Source of the DNA: Bactrocera neohumeralis
Taxonomy: Eukaryota > Arthropoda > Insecta > Diptera > Tephritidae
Length of the DNA: 64,000 bases
Reading direction: 5' to 3'
Assembly: GCF_024586455.1 (NCBI RefSeq)
Contig: NC_065921.1
Location: forward strand, 42,430,574-42,494,573
In this document: positions 12,943-25,469 of the stretch, piece by piece
How the letters are laid out: each line of letters begins with the position of its first letter
Position numbering within the stretch: position 1 is the stretch's first letter
Made by a program: the position numbers and the translations under genes
The notes under the pieces: model-generated
What the model was told of the DNA's origin: nothing
The model's input: the letters and a program-made list of their open reading frames with translations, nothing else
Databases searched by the model: none

Positions 12943-13242
12943 ATGAGTACGGATACTACACCGAAATTTGGCGCACTGGCGACAATGGCAAAATCTTTAA
13001 AATTAGAATCACATCGCAAGAAGCGAAAACAGCGAGTTAAATATTACGACATATATACGCCGGACGTCTCCGATACCGATGGCGAGGAGCAAGTGTTGCT
13101 CGGTGCCATTAACAACGACTCTCCGAGCGCGAATAGATCTTTAAATGAGCATAATGGAACCGACTCTTATGTGGCGACGCCGACATCGGCAACAAAGCGA
13201 ATCAAACGGAGACGACTGAATCTCACAAAGGATGAGGAGTAA
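12943..13242 (+). CDS. Small basic protein, nested intronless gene with cyclin-docking-like motifs
   Basis: Complete 99-codon ORF starting ATG (A at -3) and ending TAA. I do not recognise the gene with certainty. The protein has basic clusters at about residues 25-33 (HRKKRKQRV) and at the C-terminus (KRIKRRRLNL, then an acidic tail), both resembling nuclear localisation signals. Two stretches fit the cyclin-docking consensus [R/K]-x-L-x-hydrophobic: KSLKL (residues 17-21) and RRLNL near the end. Four minimal S/T-P sites are present. A TATA box lies 103 bp upstream and AATAAA 123 nt downstream, so the unit looks like a compact intronless gene. The C-terminal KR[I/V]K-x-RRL pattern recurs in the 42-kb gene. 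Inference: nuclear cyclin/CDK-binding regulator or substrate; a distant resemblance to fruehstart-type mitotic inhibitors is possible but judged only from memory. Confidence 0.72.
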   Translation: MSTDTTPKFGALATMAKSLKLESHRKKRKQRVKYYDIYTPDVSDTDGEEQVLLGAINNDSPSANRSLNEHNGTDSYVATPTSATKRIKRRRLNLTKDEE

Positions 13243-13364
13243 TAATTTTGTTGTTTTGGAAAGTAATACTTAGTGAATGAATGGTTTTGTATGTGTGTGT
13301 GTGTGTAGAAAAAAAATGAGTCATTGAAATTTGAAGTCCTGTTATTGACATTATTTTATATTTT

Positions 13365-13370
13365 AATAAA
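13365..13370 (+). terminator. Poly(A) signal of the 13-kb gene
   Basis: AATAAA, 123 nt after the stop codon. A short GT microsatellite (about 13292-13306) lies in the predicted 3' UTR. Confidence 0.6.
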
Positions 13371-13499
13371 TGAGACTATTTGACTTCAAATGAATTTTGT
13401 ATTAAAACCAAATTTTTGCACGTCCAGACCTTAAGTTTACGAAAAACAATTATTGTAAGCTATATACTCTTCGCAGATGCATTTTTTAATAGCATAAAA

Positions 13500-14260
13500 G
13501 GGTTTAAACCCTTTCTGGTGGATACGGTGGTTGATCGATGATATTCATTGCATTTTTTGCTTTGAATTCGGCCAACATCGTGGCTCGATGCGATGGTGTA
13601 TTATCATCGTGCAGAATCCATGAATATTACGACATATACAATATGCCAGATGCTGAATTGTTCTTCCTCAATTCCGGCCGTTTTAGACGGATGTACTCAC
13701 ACAAACGGCTCTCTCTCTCTCTGGAGCAAATACCTGCTGCACCAAAACACGAATATCGAACTAACAATGAGCATCACCTAAATTTTTAAACGGCCTTGAC
13801 GTGGTTTTTGGTTTCGGATTGAATGTTGACTTTTTTGCATGTCAGACTCATAAACCCATGTTCATCGCCAGTTTTAATGTTCTCCATTAATGTGGGATCG
13901 GAATTCGCACTATCAAGCATGTCTAAAGAGATCTTTTTACGGTACTCTTTTGGAAAAAATTCAGCTTTATCGGGACGAGTCGAACAAGAAGGCGTTTCGT
14001 CCATTAAAATCATTCGAACGGAATCACGATAGATGTTTAGCTCTCTTACCATCTCTCTAACGCTTGCCTTTTCATTAGTTGAAGTCGAAGGTCATCCAGA
14101 GCGAGGCATGTCTTCAACGATTTCCGTCTTTGAAGGCTTTGTACCACTCATAAGCTTGTGTTTTTGATAAAACTGAATCACCGTAAGCCTTTTCCAACAG
14201 TCGTAAGGATTCCGTAAACGAAATTTGGTTAGAAATTCAAAATTTTAGACAACTTCAACC
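13500..14260 (-). pseudogene. mariner transposase relic just downstream of the 13-kb gene
   Basis: Minus-strand pieces: TLMENIKTGDEHGF (first catalytic region), SWILHDDNTPSHRATML (second Asp) and NIIDQPPYPPE where PPYSPDxAPCDF is expected. Frame changes and stops separate them. Confidence 0.72.
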
Positions 14261-15179
14261 GAATTTACCTCCGTGGACCAATATTCTACGGTGAAATCGG
14301 ATTATTCTAAAAATTAACTAGTAATTTAGGAAAAAGCTCCGGAATTGTTGACGCAAGTTTGTCAATTTAATTAGAAATACATACTTCATTTGTTGTTGCA
14401 ACAGACGAAGCTTCTGCCACAGCCACCGTTTCTGCTGATGATGCCATCACATCACTAAAATCCACCACCTGCTGGCCAACTCGCACTTATGGATTTAATT
14501 AAATTTTCGACAATTCGCAATCGACTCTAAACAAACAAACAACAACAGCTGAAAGCGCACAAGGAAGTGAATGCAGGGGTGTCTTCCGGTGGCGAAAAGC
14601 GCAATCAATGATGACGAGGTAATATTATCGCACATTTGACGCTCATTTGTTCGAGTGTTAAGAGTAATTTCATTGATGTTGTAATTTGTTCTCATTGGTA
14701 TGGTATGTTGTTGCTATTGTTTTTGTTGCCTATATCAATGTTGCTAACAATTACCGTTACTGGTGTTGATGGCGTACGTTACAATTGCAATTTCAATTTA
14801 ATCAACTGCCAAAACAACCCCCGAAAACCAAATGAGAATTCTGCTTGGCAATGTTGGGATAAATGGGGAGAAGGGCAGGGAACAGTGGATGACTTGTGAG
14901 TTTTAGGTACCGAATTTTGGTGTCAGCATAAGCGTCGTTTGTTTGTTCTTACTACATTTGGCTTTTGAACTGCTACTTTTCGACAAATTCAACCTCAAAT
15001 GACGGTGGAAACATATGTACCCAAGAGGACCGCCAAGTTAAGCTGCTTTCAAGAAAAAAACTTTCGAATAATTGAAAATTTATAACCAAATAGCGCCACT
15101 AAGTTGTCCTTGCTAATAATTAAAGCTGCCGTCATTGCGCTAAGCTTCGGAGAGTGGCGAATTGAACAAGCGATATGTT
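14261..15179. other. Unannotated intron DNA
   Basis: Nothing recognised. The two opposite-strand frames around 14495-14899 are chance frames. Confidence 0.45.
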
Positions 15180-15910
15180 TAACTGCTCAGAGAGCTTCCG
15201 TCGGAACAGTGCCGACCATGTTGGGTTAGGTCGTAGGTTGATCCTTTCGTCGGATCTCACTTAGACAGCTGTGAACGTTGTTCCTTTGTGGTACTCAAAA
15301 ACTCCTGAAAATAGATCTTGTGATCCGCGTAGATGAACGATTCCTTTTGAGTTTACCACAAATTTGTTAAAGCCCCTTTTACTGCCTTCACCGAAGATGT
15401 GTATATGGAGATATTTAAATTTCAGTCAGGCAAAAGATGAGTAGGAGAGGAGAGAGTGGCACGTTGATTCCACCTCGCCTTACTCCATACAGCTTTGGCA
15501 AAAATCAAACGGAAAATAATTAGCCATTACACGTGTGAACTTATAAGTAGTTCAGAGGGCCTCTTATGGTTCACTCTGGGCCAGAAGGATGTCGAAGCCA
15601 CGCAAGCTCTAACTGTTGACCAGCTCTTGTCGAGCTCGTGGGAGATTAATAGGTCTACAGCTAGAGCGCAAGAGGACAACAGAGACCGAGTCGGTTCCGA
15701 TGTAATGAAATTAGAGTAAGTGTATCCTCCCTAGCAATTCTATCGACTTTGGAGGCGATTCCGCTGTAACTGCGCATCCATACAAATCTAATGAGGAATC
15801 TTGAGAGCTTGCTGGTATTGCTAATAAATACTCCGTGTCTGCTATCGGAGTCCATGCACAACTTTACTGCATCTACTGCTAACTTGATGGCAGCCACCTC
15901 CGCCTGAAGA
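15180..15910 (-). pseudogene. Non-LTR RNase H relic
   Basis: 15661-15897 minus reads AAIKLAVDAVKLC and related segments, the R1-type RNase H start (E-x-AAIK...SDS). Below it the sequence parallels 9980-10330. Related DNA also at 60375-60780. Confidence 0.5.
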
Positions 15911-16139
15911 ATGCAGCAGTCTATCTTCTATCCTGCTTCTTAACTTCGATCCATCGGTGAACGCTCACTGTAACTCTTCTCCAATTCCCTCGCAGATATG
16001 TGAGTAAAGGAGGAACTGCCAAGGGCAGCTTTCGCTATGCAGCTTGGCAGGCATGCACCCAATGTAATGTGGAATTTCGGTGTGTGCCTTCTTGGGACCC
16101 CTCATATATCCAGCTTCCCTGAGTCTAATACTCTTAGCA

Positions 16140-16245
16140 GCAGTTAAATGTTGTTGTCGTTGTAGCGGCAGAACTCTGCTGAGTTGACATTCCTTGACCG
16201 GATAAAAAACCGAATCTGGTCCGGTTACGTAGACTCCACTCTCTC
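16140..16245 (+). repeat. Dispersed repeat, copy 1
   Basis: Shared pattern: TTGTTGT-GTTGTAGCGG, a GTTGA-ATxxxTTG block, a CCGGATA-AAAxCCGAxTCxGGTC block and CGGTTACGTAGAC. Other copies at 57275-57385 (same strand) and 60235-60345 (reversed). Function unknown; probably the end of an old transposon. Confidence 0.6.
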
Positions 16246-17589
16246 TCTCCCTGTCTCTCGAATAAAAACTAAAAAAACACAATATTCATATGATTGGTAC
16301 ACATTGGTAAAAGAACTATATGTGTAACCTTATATTCCAAACCAAAAATTTCTTATAAATAAACCTGAGTAAATGTATTCGAATACCTATTCCTAACCCT
16401 CCCAAAAAGTCTTCCTACATATACATAAAATCAAACACTTGATTTTCATACAATTAACAGTTCATGGTGTCAATAAAAAATTCCTCAATTCCACCACCCA
16501 TCAATATATCGATTTTATTGTGCAATAATCTAACTTCATTTGTTCGCCACTTGTCTCGCAACTCACAGAGGACATCTCAAATGGCAATTCGGAAATTTCA
16601 AACGCAATTGAAGCACTTGAGAGCAACGCCCCCCACCATATCTTACTCTCCACTCACCCAATTCACCACACCTCCCTCTCTGGCTTACATATATAGTACA
16701 TTACTACAAACAATCACAACAAATTGTATGAAGCCACCCACAGTTAACTACCGTTATCCTTTAATAACAAAATCCCAAAAGGATATGTCTATCACGAAAG
16801 AGCGGTAACAGAACAGAAATTGGGGAGAAGAAAGGGCAGTAAAAAAATGCTACAAAAATCAAATGTTGAGCTTGGGCTCGTGCCACTGGCGGATGTTGCA
16901 AGTTGTTGAGTGCGTTCGTATTTTTTCGCTGACATCATGAAAAGTTGTTGCGCTTGTTGTTGTTGCCTTTACTGATGCTGCTTGCCGTTGCTGTTGCTGC
17001 TCTCGTTGCTGTCAAATGAAGTTGAATTTAATTAAATCCTTCATGTCGTTGTGTCTGTTAAAAATAGACAAATGACAGTTCTCGCCTGTTTGCCTTCGTT
17101 CTCAATTTACAGCAACAACAACAGTGCGCCCTTTTAGTTAGTATGTGTTGTATGTATGTGTGTGTGCGTGTGATCATTGCTTTTATTCGCAGCTGAGTCG
17201 GCTTATCGCACGAATGCAATTCTCATAGTTTCATTTCGAGTTGTCATTGTTGCCGTTGTTGTCTTTGTTATTGCAGTTGTAGTGGTATTTAGTTTTTTCT
17301 TCGCCAAATTGTATGTACAAATTTCGGAGCAAAGTTGAAATTGATTTTACATTTAATAAAGTTGAAGGCTTTGGTGAAGCAATTTCTTTTATTAAAACTA
17401 AAAAAGTTCGAGGAAAGGAGATTGTGGTTTTAAATTTCAGTTAATCGGTTGAAAAGAGTGCAAAGAGCTCAGTTACTTTGAACCAAGTATGCTTTATTGG
17501 CTAGCCAAATGTTAGCTTTAATAATTCTACTGAACAAATTCCCCGCAGCATTGATAACATTTCTTCTTAAACTCGCGAACACCATTGTG
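16246..17589. other. Unannotated intron DNA with triplet runs
   Basis: GTTGCT/GTTGTT-type runs around 16940-17000 and 17250-17285 and a GT-rich stretch near 17150-17170. No gene seen. Confidence 0.5.
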
Positions 17590-18530
17590 GAAAAACAGAG
17601 CCACTACTGCTAACAAATAAGCACATACCGCTCGAAATAAGTATGCAAACGGCTTTGGATATTCTTAGGACCCAAAAAGCACTAAACTACCTAGGCGTAA
17701 GACTGCACGCCAGACTAACTTTCTGGGTACAAATCCAACTTAGCAGACTAATGGCCAACATAGGGGGCCCAGGTAAGAAAAGAGAAAGCTCCTTATGTCG
17801 ACGACTACCAGCGTTCTATTATACGGAGCTGAGATCTGGGCAGATGTGCTTAAAAACGAAAACCGGCGTAAGGTAGTGGCCAGAGTGCACCGCACCGCAG
17901 CCCTCAGAGTTGCATCAGCCTACCGAATAGTGCCAGGTGATGCAATATTGTTTATAAGCGGTAAAGTCACAATTGGCCTTCTGGTATACGAAAGGAAAAG
18001 CTGTGGCTGGCTAAAGACAACATCCCAAAATAACTAGAGTGCAATAGAACAAATAAAGAAAGATACAATAACAATATGGCAATGAATATGGAAGGACGGG
18101 AGTCACGGCAGATGGATGGACAGGCTAATAAAATACCTACGCTCGTAAATTTGAAGAAGTCGTCCGCTGCACAACCCAGCTGTTATCCGGTCACGGATAT
18201 TTCAAAAAGTACCTCCACAGAATTGGAAAAGCCGAAGAGCCATCATGCCTGTGCAACGACGCAACAGAAGACGACGCAACAGAAGACGACGCTGAATACA
18301 CATTTTTTTTAGTGTGTGCGATGGCAACGAGACCGCACCACCAGAAGACCTGGTTGGACAATTTAATCAGCATCATGATAGAGGAAGAAGCAAGCTTGGG
18401 GATTATCCAGAAACTCGCAGCATGGGATCTGAACGCAGGTGCGCAGATGTAAATCTCTCAATGAGAAAAATGGAACGCCACCCCGAAGCGCAATGCAAAT
18501 GAGATTTCAGGTTGGACGACGGTTCCTTAT
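17590..18530 (+). pseudogene. R1/jockey-type non-LTR retrotransposon relic (RT C-terminus)
   Basis: Two + frames (17643-17876 and 17795-18037) give LNYLGVRLHARLTFWVQIQL, SVLLYGAEIWADVLKNENRR and VARVHRTAALRVASAYR, typical of the region after the RT palm in R1-clade elements. Further down a broken frame resembles the Cys/His-containing C-terminus. A 15-bp tandem duplication (GACGCAACAGAAGAC twice, 18258-18287) interrupts it. Confidence 0.72.
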
Positions 18531-20594
18531 AGAGGAATTTTTAGTGACCTGCAAATGGCACATACCGTTGCTGTGATAACAGCACTGATGATGCGGAAGG
18601 CATTTTCCACCCCTCACCCGCAAAAAAACCCATTCCGCCAAGGAGTTTTTGGACACTCAAAACTCCTGAAGGAGTTTAGATTTTCTGTTTAACAATTTCA
18701 TTTTCTGTTCGCACGTGAACATTCCTAACATATACATGATACTACAGGTAGGTATATGAAACTACTAGTTCCTAATACAAATTAGGTTGTCTGTTGCCTC
18801 TGGCTCACTGCGCAATGGTTAAAAATCAATGATAAATCTTAAGTCATTCGAAATTAATACCCACTATTGTCCAACATGTTATATGCCCTCTCCAATCTTC
18901 TGAACAATATTTACTAATACTATATTCTTCTTCTTATTTTTCCAGGTAACTATTATGAGAAATATCAGAAATCAGTATTGTTTGCATCAAATGTTCGATA
19001 TTAAGACCAGGACATGGTATGTAAGTCACTATTTTCGTCAATTTTAGTATTTAAATGCGATAATAATGTGTTGAATTTCACAATCTGAAGATCTAGACCC
19101 AAAACAAAAACATTCTAAAGGCAGATGAAATCATCGCTTCACATTTCTTTGAAATATAGGCAATCGTAATGTTTTAGTCAATGGGAAACATTATAGAGCC
19201 ATAATTAAGGATTTTTTCGTACCTGAATTGGTGGATTGAATTAAGACGGTGCTAGATGCCATACTGCTACGAAACCAGCAATTTATTGGTCGTGGGCCTG
19301 TGGCGTGGACCAATTTTTTTGTGTGGTTCTGTGGAGGTGCCTGTCTACGCAGATAAGCCTGAGACGATTGACGCGAGTTGCAGGAAAAATTGGTTCAATT
19401 CGCTGGGATTTACTTAAGCCAGCCCCGGCTCAAGTCCGAATTAATTTTTAAAACCTAATGGGAAACACTTAACATATTGTATATGCTTGATCATAACATA
19501 ATATCATTAAATTATATAAGTTTTATTTCTATTTGGAAACCATATGTCTAAACAAAACACCCTTTATGTGCTTTATCTGCTTCCCCGGCAGGTACTGCGT
19601 CGAATACTTTCAGACCTGGAGTGTTTTCATCCATTCGGACGACATGATCTAGCCAGCGAGTCACGTCTCTTAATTCGCTGGACTAAGTCAATGTCGTTGA
19701 TGATCCTGGAAGATATTTAGATCTGTTCCATTAAATTATGATCAATTGACAGCCATCCGGGTGGTCTGCATGCGATGAATCGGATCCAAAGCGTGGAATG
19801 ACGTAATAGTTGGGAGCAAAGTTAGGCCATCCAAACTTTGGGATGCGAAAAGACTCATATAGCAGTCGTCAACTATTGGTTTGACTGCACTGATTTACAG
19901 TGGTTTTGTTGTATTAGAATGCATGAAACTATCAATGATTTTATAAGATTTGCTCCCGATTATTTTACAATTTTTTAATTTTAATTTTCCCTGTTAAAAA
20001 TAATAAAACATAAAATAAAAAATTAAAAAACAGCTTTAAAAAATATTTTTTTTTAAAGGATACCTCGAAGTAAACAGATGTCGAAAACACCATTTATATC
20101 TCAAAAAAGCTATTTTTCTCCGCTTTTTAAGGACCATCAATAATCTGCCATCATCTGTCGATCATATTAACCTCGATACCCCTCTTTCATCTCATTTAGA
20201 TACTTGATGCTCTGCTTGTACCTCACTCCAATTGCCTAAATTAGCCGAAAAATTATACCGATGATTAGCTCCTAGAGTCTGAAAGCATATATTTCACAAT
20301 TTCTTCATAATAAGAGAACCCTCTATGATTACCTAAGAGATTTTCGACTGTCAAAACAAAACTTTTAGAAGATTTACGTTTCACAACTGCCATAAGTGTT
20401 GTAAAATCTGTATCTTTCATTAATTGCTGTCTTTGAGAACCATAAAAGAAACCACCTTTCAACTTTTCCATACACTTCGCAAATTTTCTACAAATTACAT
20501 TGTGTGGATCTATGAGGTGTCTCTATGAAACGAAAGGTAAGCCTATAATGTGCTACGGAATTGCATAGGATACTGAAAAATACTACACTCCCGA
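18531..20594. other. Unannotated intron DNA
   Basis: Apart from the RTE scrap at 19575-19710, nothing is recognised. AT-rich low complexity at 19975-20060. 19150-19440 may be a further TE relic (NGKHYRAIIKDFFVPEL-like frame near 19165-19230), related to the 4.5- and 25-kb families. Confidence 0.4.
19575..19710 (-). mobile_element. Short RTE fragment
   Basis: Matches the full-length element's 45060-45185 (GTCGAATACTTTCAG, then the region coding the RRxRWLGHVVRM tail). Minus orientation. Confidence 0.65.
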
Positions 20595-20725
20595 AAAATT
20601 GGCGAGTGTTCAACGCGCTGCTCTCATCAGTATTTCTTGTTGAGTACGAACAACATCAACTATGACGATTCACCGGTGAACTTAGCAGCAAGTTATAGGG
20701 CTGCGAAAGCTGCTCTCAGGCTGAG
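20595..20725 (+). pseudogene. Non-LTR RT C-terminal scrap
   Basis: Reads SVQRAALISIS on the + strand, the segment seen as LQSVERAALISICA at 38466-38732 on the other strand. Confidence 0.45.
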
Positions 20726-21309
20726 TACTTAGATTACTGTAAGCTTGAACAATCTGAAATTTTCGCAGACTTTTGATTTCACATCAAAAACTTGGACAAC
20801 CAGATCGCCTAGTCTAGCCCTGGCTGCCTTTTCTCTGTTCACATACTTTCAAGGATTGCATAGAAGGGAAGGACTCGGTAGATGTGGGGCGGTGAGGTTT
20901 TTAAGGATGGAACAGAGCTTGCTGAAGGTTTGGTGAAGGAGTACACTATTGGGAACACTCCATCAGCTCCAGTTTTAGGCTTTCAGACGTAGTGGCTGCC
21001 AACTTTGATAGTGGTAACTAGTAGTACATCGATATTAGCCTAGAGTTCGTTGACCGTGCGCTCAAGCTCAGTGAAACGATATATAGACTGTTTATCTTTT
21101 ATCATTGAGTAAGGTAGATAAGCATGCTAGGGCAGATACTTCTAAATAACTGCTGAATGGGAACGAGTAGGACCTCAGTTAGTTTCTATTGGTTCACTAC
21201 TGAACTGTTGGACCTCAAGCGGTGGTCGACTTTTAGTAGCTGTTCAACTTTCTTCTAGCCCAAGGTAAATCGTAGGAGATCTAGGAAAATTTTCGCTCTC
21301 AGCAAGTTC

Positions 21310-21960
21310 CACTTTTCAATGGTTGTCCTAGTTCTAACTGGACATCGCTGGATCGGGATTCCTACAGTAATATTGAATATCTTAACGCATGCTAGCTGTA
21401 TTGTCTGTTTAAAAGAAGAAGAGTTAGAATAATCTCAACATTTCCTCCTCGAATGTCCCGCTTTTGCACGATTTAGGCAAAAAAACCTCGAATCTCATAT
21501 TAAAACGTATATCAAATTGCAAGAATTGGCAGCAGGCAGCATGAATGTGCCATGCCAAGCTACTTCTGGAAGGGTACAGTCTTGCAAGGTTTAAGTAAGT
21601 AAATGATCAACCTCCCAGAGCGAGACAAATTCCATCTTCTTGTCGCGCTCTAAACACTCAATATTGGCTCAGGAAGCACTTGTCTAACATGGGCATTGTC
21701 TCTTGCTCAAACTGCCAGTTCTGTGACATGGATCAGCAAACTTCAGAACACCTGATTTTGGATTGCCCAGCAATTTGCAGAAGCAAGTTCAATGCGTTAG
21801 GTTCCATTCATCAAGAAGCTGGGCCTTTGTGATCATATGTGACATAGGGGAGCACATTAGAGACCATAGGTCGCAGTGTAAAGCCTCAATTTTCGTATCT
21901 ATCTATGGCCCTTGATGGCAATTATGTGCAACAATAAATGATGCTTGTCTGAGAGTAAAA
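21310..21960 (+). pseudogene. R1/jockey-type C-terminal relics, two pieces
   Basis: 21330-21600 gives GHRWIGIPTV and QHFLLECPAFARFRQKNL; 21640-21880 gives a diverged second version (FCDMDQQTSEHLILDCPAI). Both match the zinc-knuckle-like end region of R1-clade polymerases. Confidence 0.6.
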
Positions 21961-23694
21961 TACGATCTCTTTCTTACTCTTGCTTTAAGATTTGAAGTGT
22001 TTCCTACGACTTTCAATCAATTGTCAGTTCAATGTAAATATAAATAATTCTTAATTAATTTAATTAAATATGAAAGGTTGCGTGCCACAGCAAGTAAAAG
22101 TAAATGAGTCAAGCGTAACGGCACATACCAAACCACAATCATTTCGTAGACACCTTTTACGATTAATTATGTCGGTGTGCGCGCCGCTCTATCTGAGGCA
22201 TGCGCTTGTGTGGCTCGCTGCAACGCGCTTTATCGGACATTTTTGATCACAACTTAAACGATCAATTAGCAAAACGAACGGCCATCGGTGATGCAAAGCG
22301 CTCAGACGCTAATGAAAACCGAAATGACGCACACACATATGTACATACAGGTACAGGTGTTTACATCCACATACCTATATATATATATACTAGACAACTT
22401 GCCTCCCGGCTTTATCACATGCACACCGCCGTTTTATAGTAGCGCTTGTCGTAACTTTTTCGGGGCGCCAATGAAATTAAATGAAATCATTAAGCCGCAA
22501 ATATGTGACCACAACAGAAATTAAATAAAAATAAATGTTCACCAGCGCAACAACAATAATAAATAATACAAATAAAAGCAAGCGGACTCAAGCGCAAAGC
22601 AACAGAATCGCCCAGCGCGCACCGCTCCATTCACCATTCACCAAGCACCATTTTTGGCCGCCGCCGCGCACACATTTAATTTGTACGCTTTGGTCCGGAA
22701 TTCGCTACCTGATATTATGTATGCTATTTTAAGAATTTACGCGCAAGGACATTTGGACAACTGCCGCTGTGTGGCGGCGTGGCAGTAGTGGCATCAGCTG
22801 CCGCCAAGTGCCGCCGCGCTGCAGCTGATCGGCGCCGCTCGCGGGAGGTGCTTGCTTTGGTCATTGATATCATTAGCGCGTTGACCCTTATACCGCTCTG
22901 GCGCTCGAGCTCACAGGCTCCCAGGTTGCTGGCTGCTGCTGCCGTTGCAGTTATGTTAATTTTGTTGCCGCAATCGCCTGCTCGGTTGCGCGCTTCTTTC
23001 CTCATTTACACACTTTTATTGTGCGCATTTAATTTCTCTTTATTTCAGTTCTGCGTTGTTTATGTAATCGCTTTTTCGTTGTTGTATTTTTTGTTAACTC
23101 CTCCAACAAGTTGACAACGGCAATAATGTTAAAGAGTTCCTTTGAGACTATTGATATGCGCTCCTTGTATTTAAGTCATGTTTTCCGCTGCTGTAGGTTG
23201 TTGTTATTGCTGTAATTGCCGCGGTTGCCATTTGTTGCGGTTTGCTTATCAGTTTTCTGTTTTTTCTTTCGTTGATATGTAGGTGCTTTGGTCTCAGGTG
23301 GCAGCGTTGATTGCGCTTCCTTGTTTCTTGTGGGTTGCTGGACTCTTATGCACTCTTGTTCTTCTTTATCCGTTTCATTTACCTCTTGTGTCACCATAAG
23401 CAGTTCTGATTTCTTCTGTATTACTTCGTTTTACCCGGTTTTTTTTTTGCATTTCGATGTCAAGTCGAATTCGTTTATAGAGTTGTTAACTACTTCTCTG
23501 AATAGCCGTTCTTAAATAATTTCGAAATGAGTTAATTAAGCAATTAACTGGTGAATCACTGGTGCATCAGGGATTCTGTTAAGCAAGTAAGGCGTTGAGT
23601 CATTTTTGCTCTGTTATTATAAGAGGTTTTGAGGTAAGGGTTCGGATCACTGCTGGCCTCATGCCAAGAGTATTGCCTTTTGATCTCATATCGA
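21961..23694. other. Unannotated intron DNA, GC-richer around 22600-22990
   Basis: Alanine-rich frames on both strands at 22724-23114 reflect GCC/GCT runs, not a gene. The block looks less TE-derived than its surroundings and could be regulatory. Confidence 0.4.
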
Positions 23695-23795
23695 GAAGGA
23701 CCATTTTACAGACCATTACCTCCATCAGGGTAGGTAGGGTGTTGGGAACAAACTCATGGTTTTAAGGTTTGAGATATGAACAGCCATGAATTAAA
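23695..23795 (+). repeat. Dispersed repeat pair, copy A
   Basis: Shares ATTTTACAGA-CATTA, TCCATCAGGGTAGGT and TTTGAGATATG blocks with 28185-28262. Origin unknown. Confidence 0.5.
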
Positions 23796-23993
23796 TGTCT
23801 CTCAGAGGTCACCCTTCCAATATAATTTCTATAATCGGTTAGTAAGAAAAAATGTGTCACTTCGATAATAGCATAAAAAAAGTAAAGTTCCGTTTGTAGC
23901 CTCAGGCCAACAGCATATGATGTTATTGAAGACCCCACGATAAATCATATGACAACGTCAACAAATCCCTCATAACCCCTCATAACTGCAATA

Positions 23994-24859
23994 CAAGGTG
24001 TGTTCCAAAGTAAACAGGACTTAAAAAAAACAGAACAAATGTTTTTTTTGGCAAAATCAATTTATTTATTCAAAATAGTCTCCTTCTGCTTCAATGCATC
24101 TTTTTGAATGGTCCAAAAGCATGTCGAATGAGTGTTTTAGCTCGTTGGCCGCTATGGCCGCCAGTATGCCGGTGCAAGCCTTTTGAATGTCTGCATAATG
24201 CTGCCTTTCATGGCCAAAGCATTTTTCCGAAAAGGAAGAAGTCACACGGGCCATATCAGGTAAATACGGGGAGTGATTAATATTTAAAATGTGATTTTTG
24301 GTCAAATAATCGTTCACAATGATGTCCTTCGAATGTTGGATTCTGAGCAATTTTTGGTAAGCCCAAATGTTGGGTCAAAATGCGATAAATCGATGTTTTG
24401 GAGATGTTCAAATCCATTTCCATGAATTTCAATGATGATTTCGGCTATTTTTTGATGAATTCACGCACAGTTTCGCTGGAATTTCCGGTGATCGCGGATT
24501 TTGATTGGCCCACATGTTGATCGTCTTTTATGCCCTCACGACCACTTTGAAAACTTTGAAACCACTCGTGCACTCTGCTACGGGATAGGCAATCATCGCC
24601 ATAAACTTGTTTCATCAATTGAAACATTTTACCAATTTTAAAACAAAATTTAATGTTGGCTCTTTGTTCGAAGCTCATTTTCGCACCGATAACACAAACG
24701 TACTGACACTTAAAACGCGATAACTTCACTTCCAAATAATGAAATGTCATGAAATTCTCACTGGATAATCGATAAGCAGATTCTAACGCACCAGTCGACA
24801 TATGTATAGATGGCGCCACCAGGGGGCGCTAGATTCCTGTTTACTTTGGAATCACCTTT
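23994..24859 (-). mobile_element. mariner element with terminal inverted repeats and TA duplication, internally deleted
   Basis: The ends AAGGTGTGTTCCAAAGTAAA and, reversed, AAAGGTGATTCCAAAGTAAA are inverted repeats flanked by TA at 23992-23993 and 24860-24861. The minus frame 24819-24445 is a mariner N-terminus (SFEQRANIKFCFKIGK, SRSRVHEWFQSFQSGREG). The lower frame 24350-24066 jumps from LLRIQHSKDI to LNINHSPYLPDMA and ends with a typical C-terminus (SKRCIEAEGDYFE). The middle, with most of the catalytic core, is deleted. About 866 bp. Confidence 0.85.
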
Positions 24860-25114
24860 TATGTCTAACGAAAGAAACAAATTTCTTAAGTTTTCTGGTG
24901 AATCGACAAAATTTTTTCCCAGAAGGCTAGGGAATATGTAGAGAAGTGGCGCTGAACCTTATAAGCGACTTTGCGGATCAAATTAAGTGATACCAAGGAT
25001 GAAGTTTTGCTCACAGTATTCCTTCGTTCGTGCTATAAATAGGGCTTGGATATCTTACCGGCCTTAACAGGTATCATGTGGGAGACCAAGAATATTTCAT
25101 CAACCTCTTAGGTT

Positions 25115-25260
25115 ACGTTAGTTAGGTTGGCTGACCTAGAGAACGTACTTTGAACAACTTTATGTAATCTTTTGTGGAGTCAACTCCTATAGGAGAACTC
25201 CTATATCCAATCTAATATGTCGACTAAGCGCCTTGAAGCCAATAGTTCCATACATCAAAT
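25115..25260 (-). pseudogene. R1/jockey-type C-terminal relic, short copy
   Basis: Shares the GTTAGGTTGGCTGA start and the AAGCGCCTTG-AAGCCAATA block with 2425-2560 and 55740-55870. Confidence 0.45.
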
Positions 25261-25469
25261 ATCACATTAGTTTCGTTTTAAAACGTAAGTCGGAGTGCAA
25301 TGCCTGAGCTTCGATAGTTCTAGCTCTAGTACTATGGAGAAAATTTGTTTCACTTGACTTGCACATTCAAGTAGAGGTACTTTTTTCAATAAGCTTTTTT
25401 TGAGAGATCACCTGAGTCGTGTCAAACTGTAATTTTATTCTTGTTGAGTAATGTTTGGCATATAATCGT

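Noticed and set aside
16464..16808. 114-codon frame, Ser/Thr/Pro/Ile-rich
   Set aside because: Composition follows ACC/ATC-rich DNA; no TATA box or poly(A) pairing and no recognisable motif.
18745..18751. Isolated CAGGTAG (also 44821-44827 and 62599-62605)
   Set aside because: Single sites at about the background rate and not next to a supported gene.
22724..23114. Long alanine-rich open frames on both strands
   Set aside because: They mirror GCC/GCT triplet composition on both strands; no conserved domain, start context or splice support.
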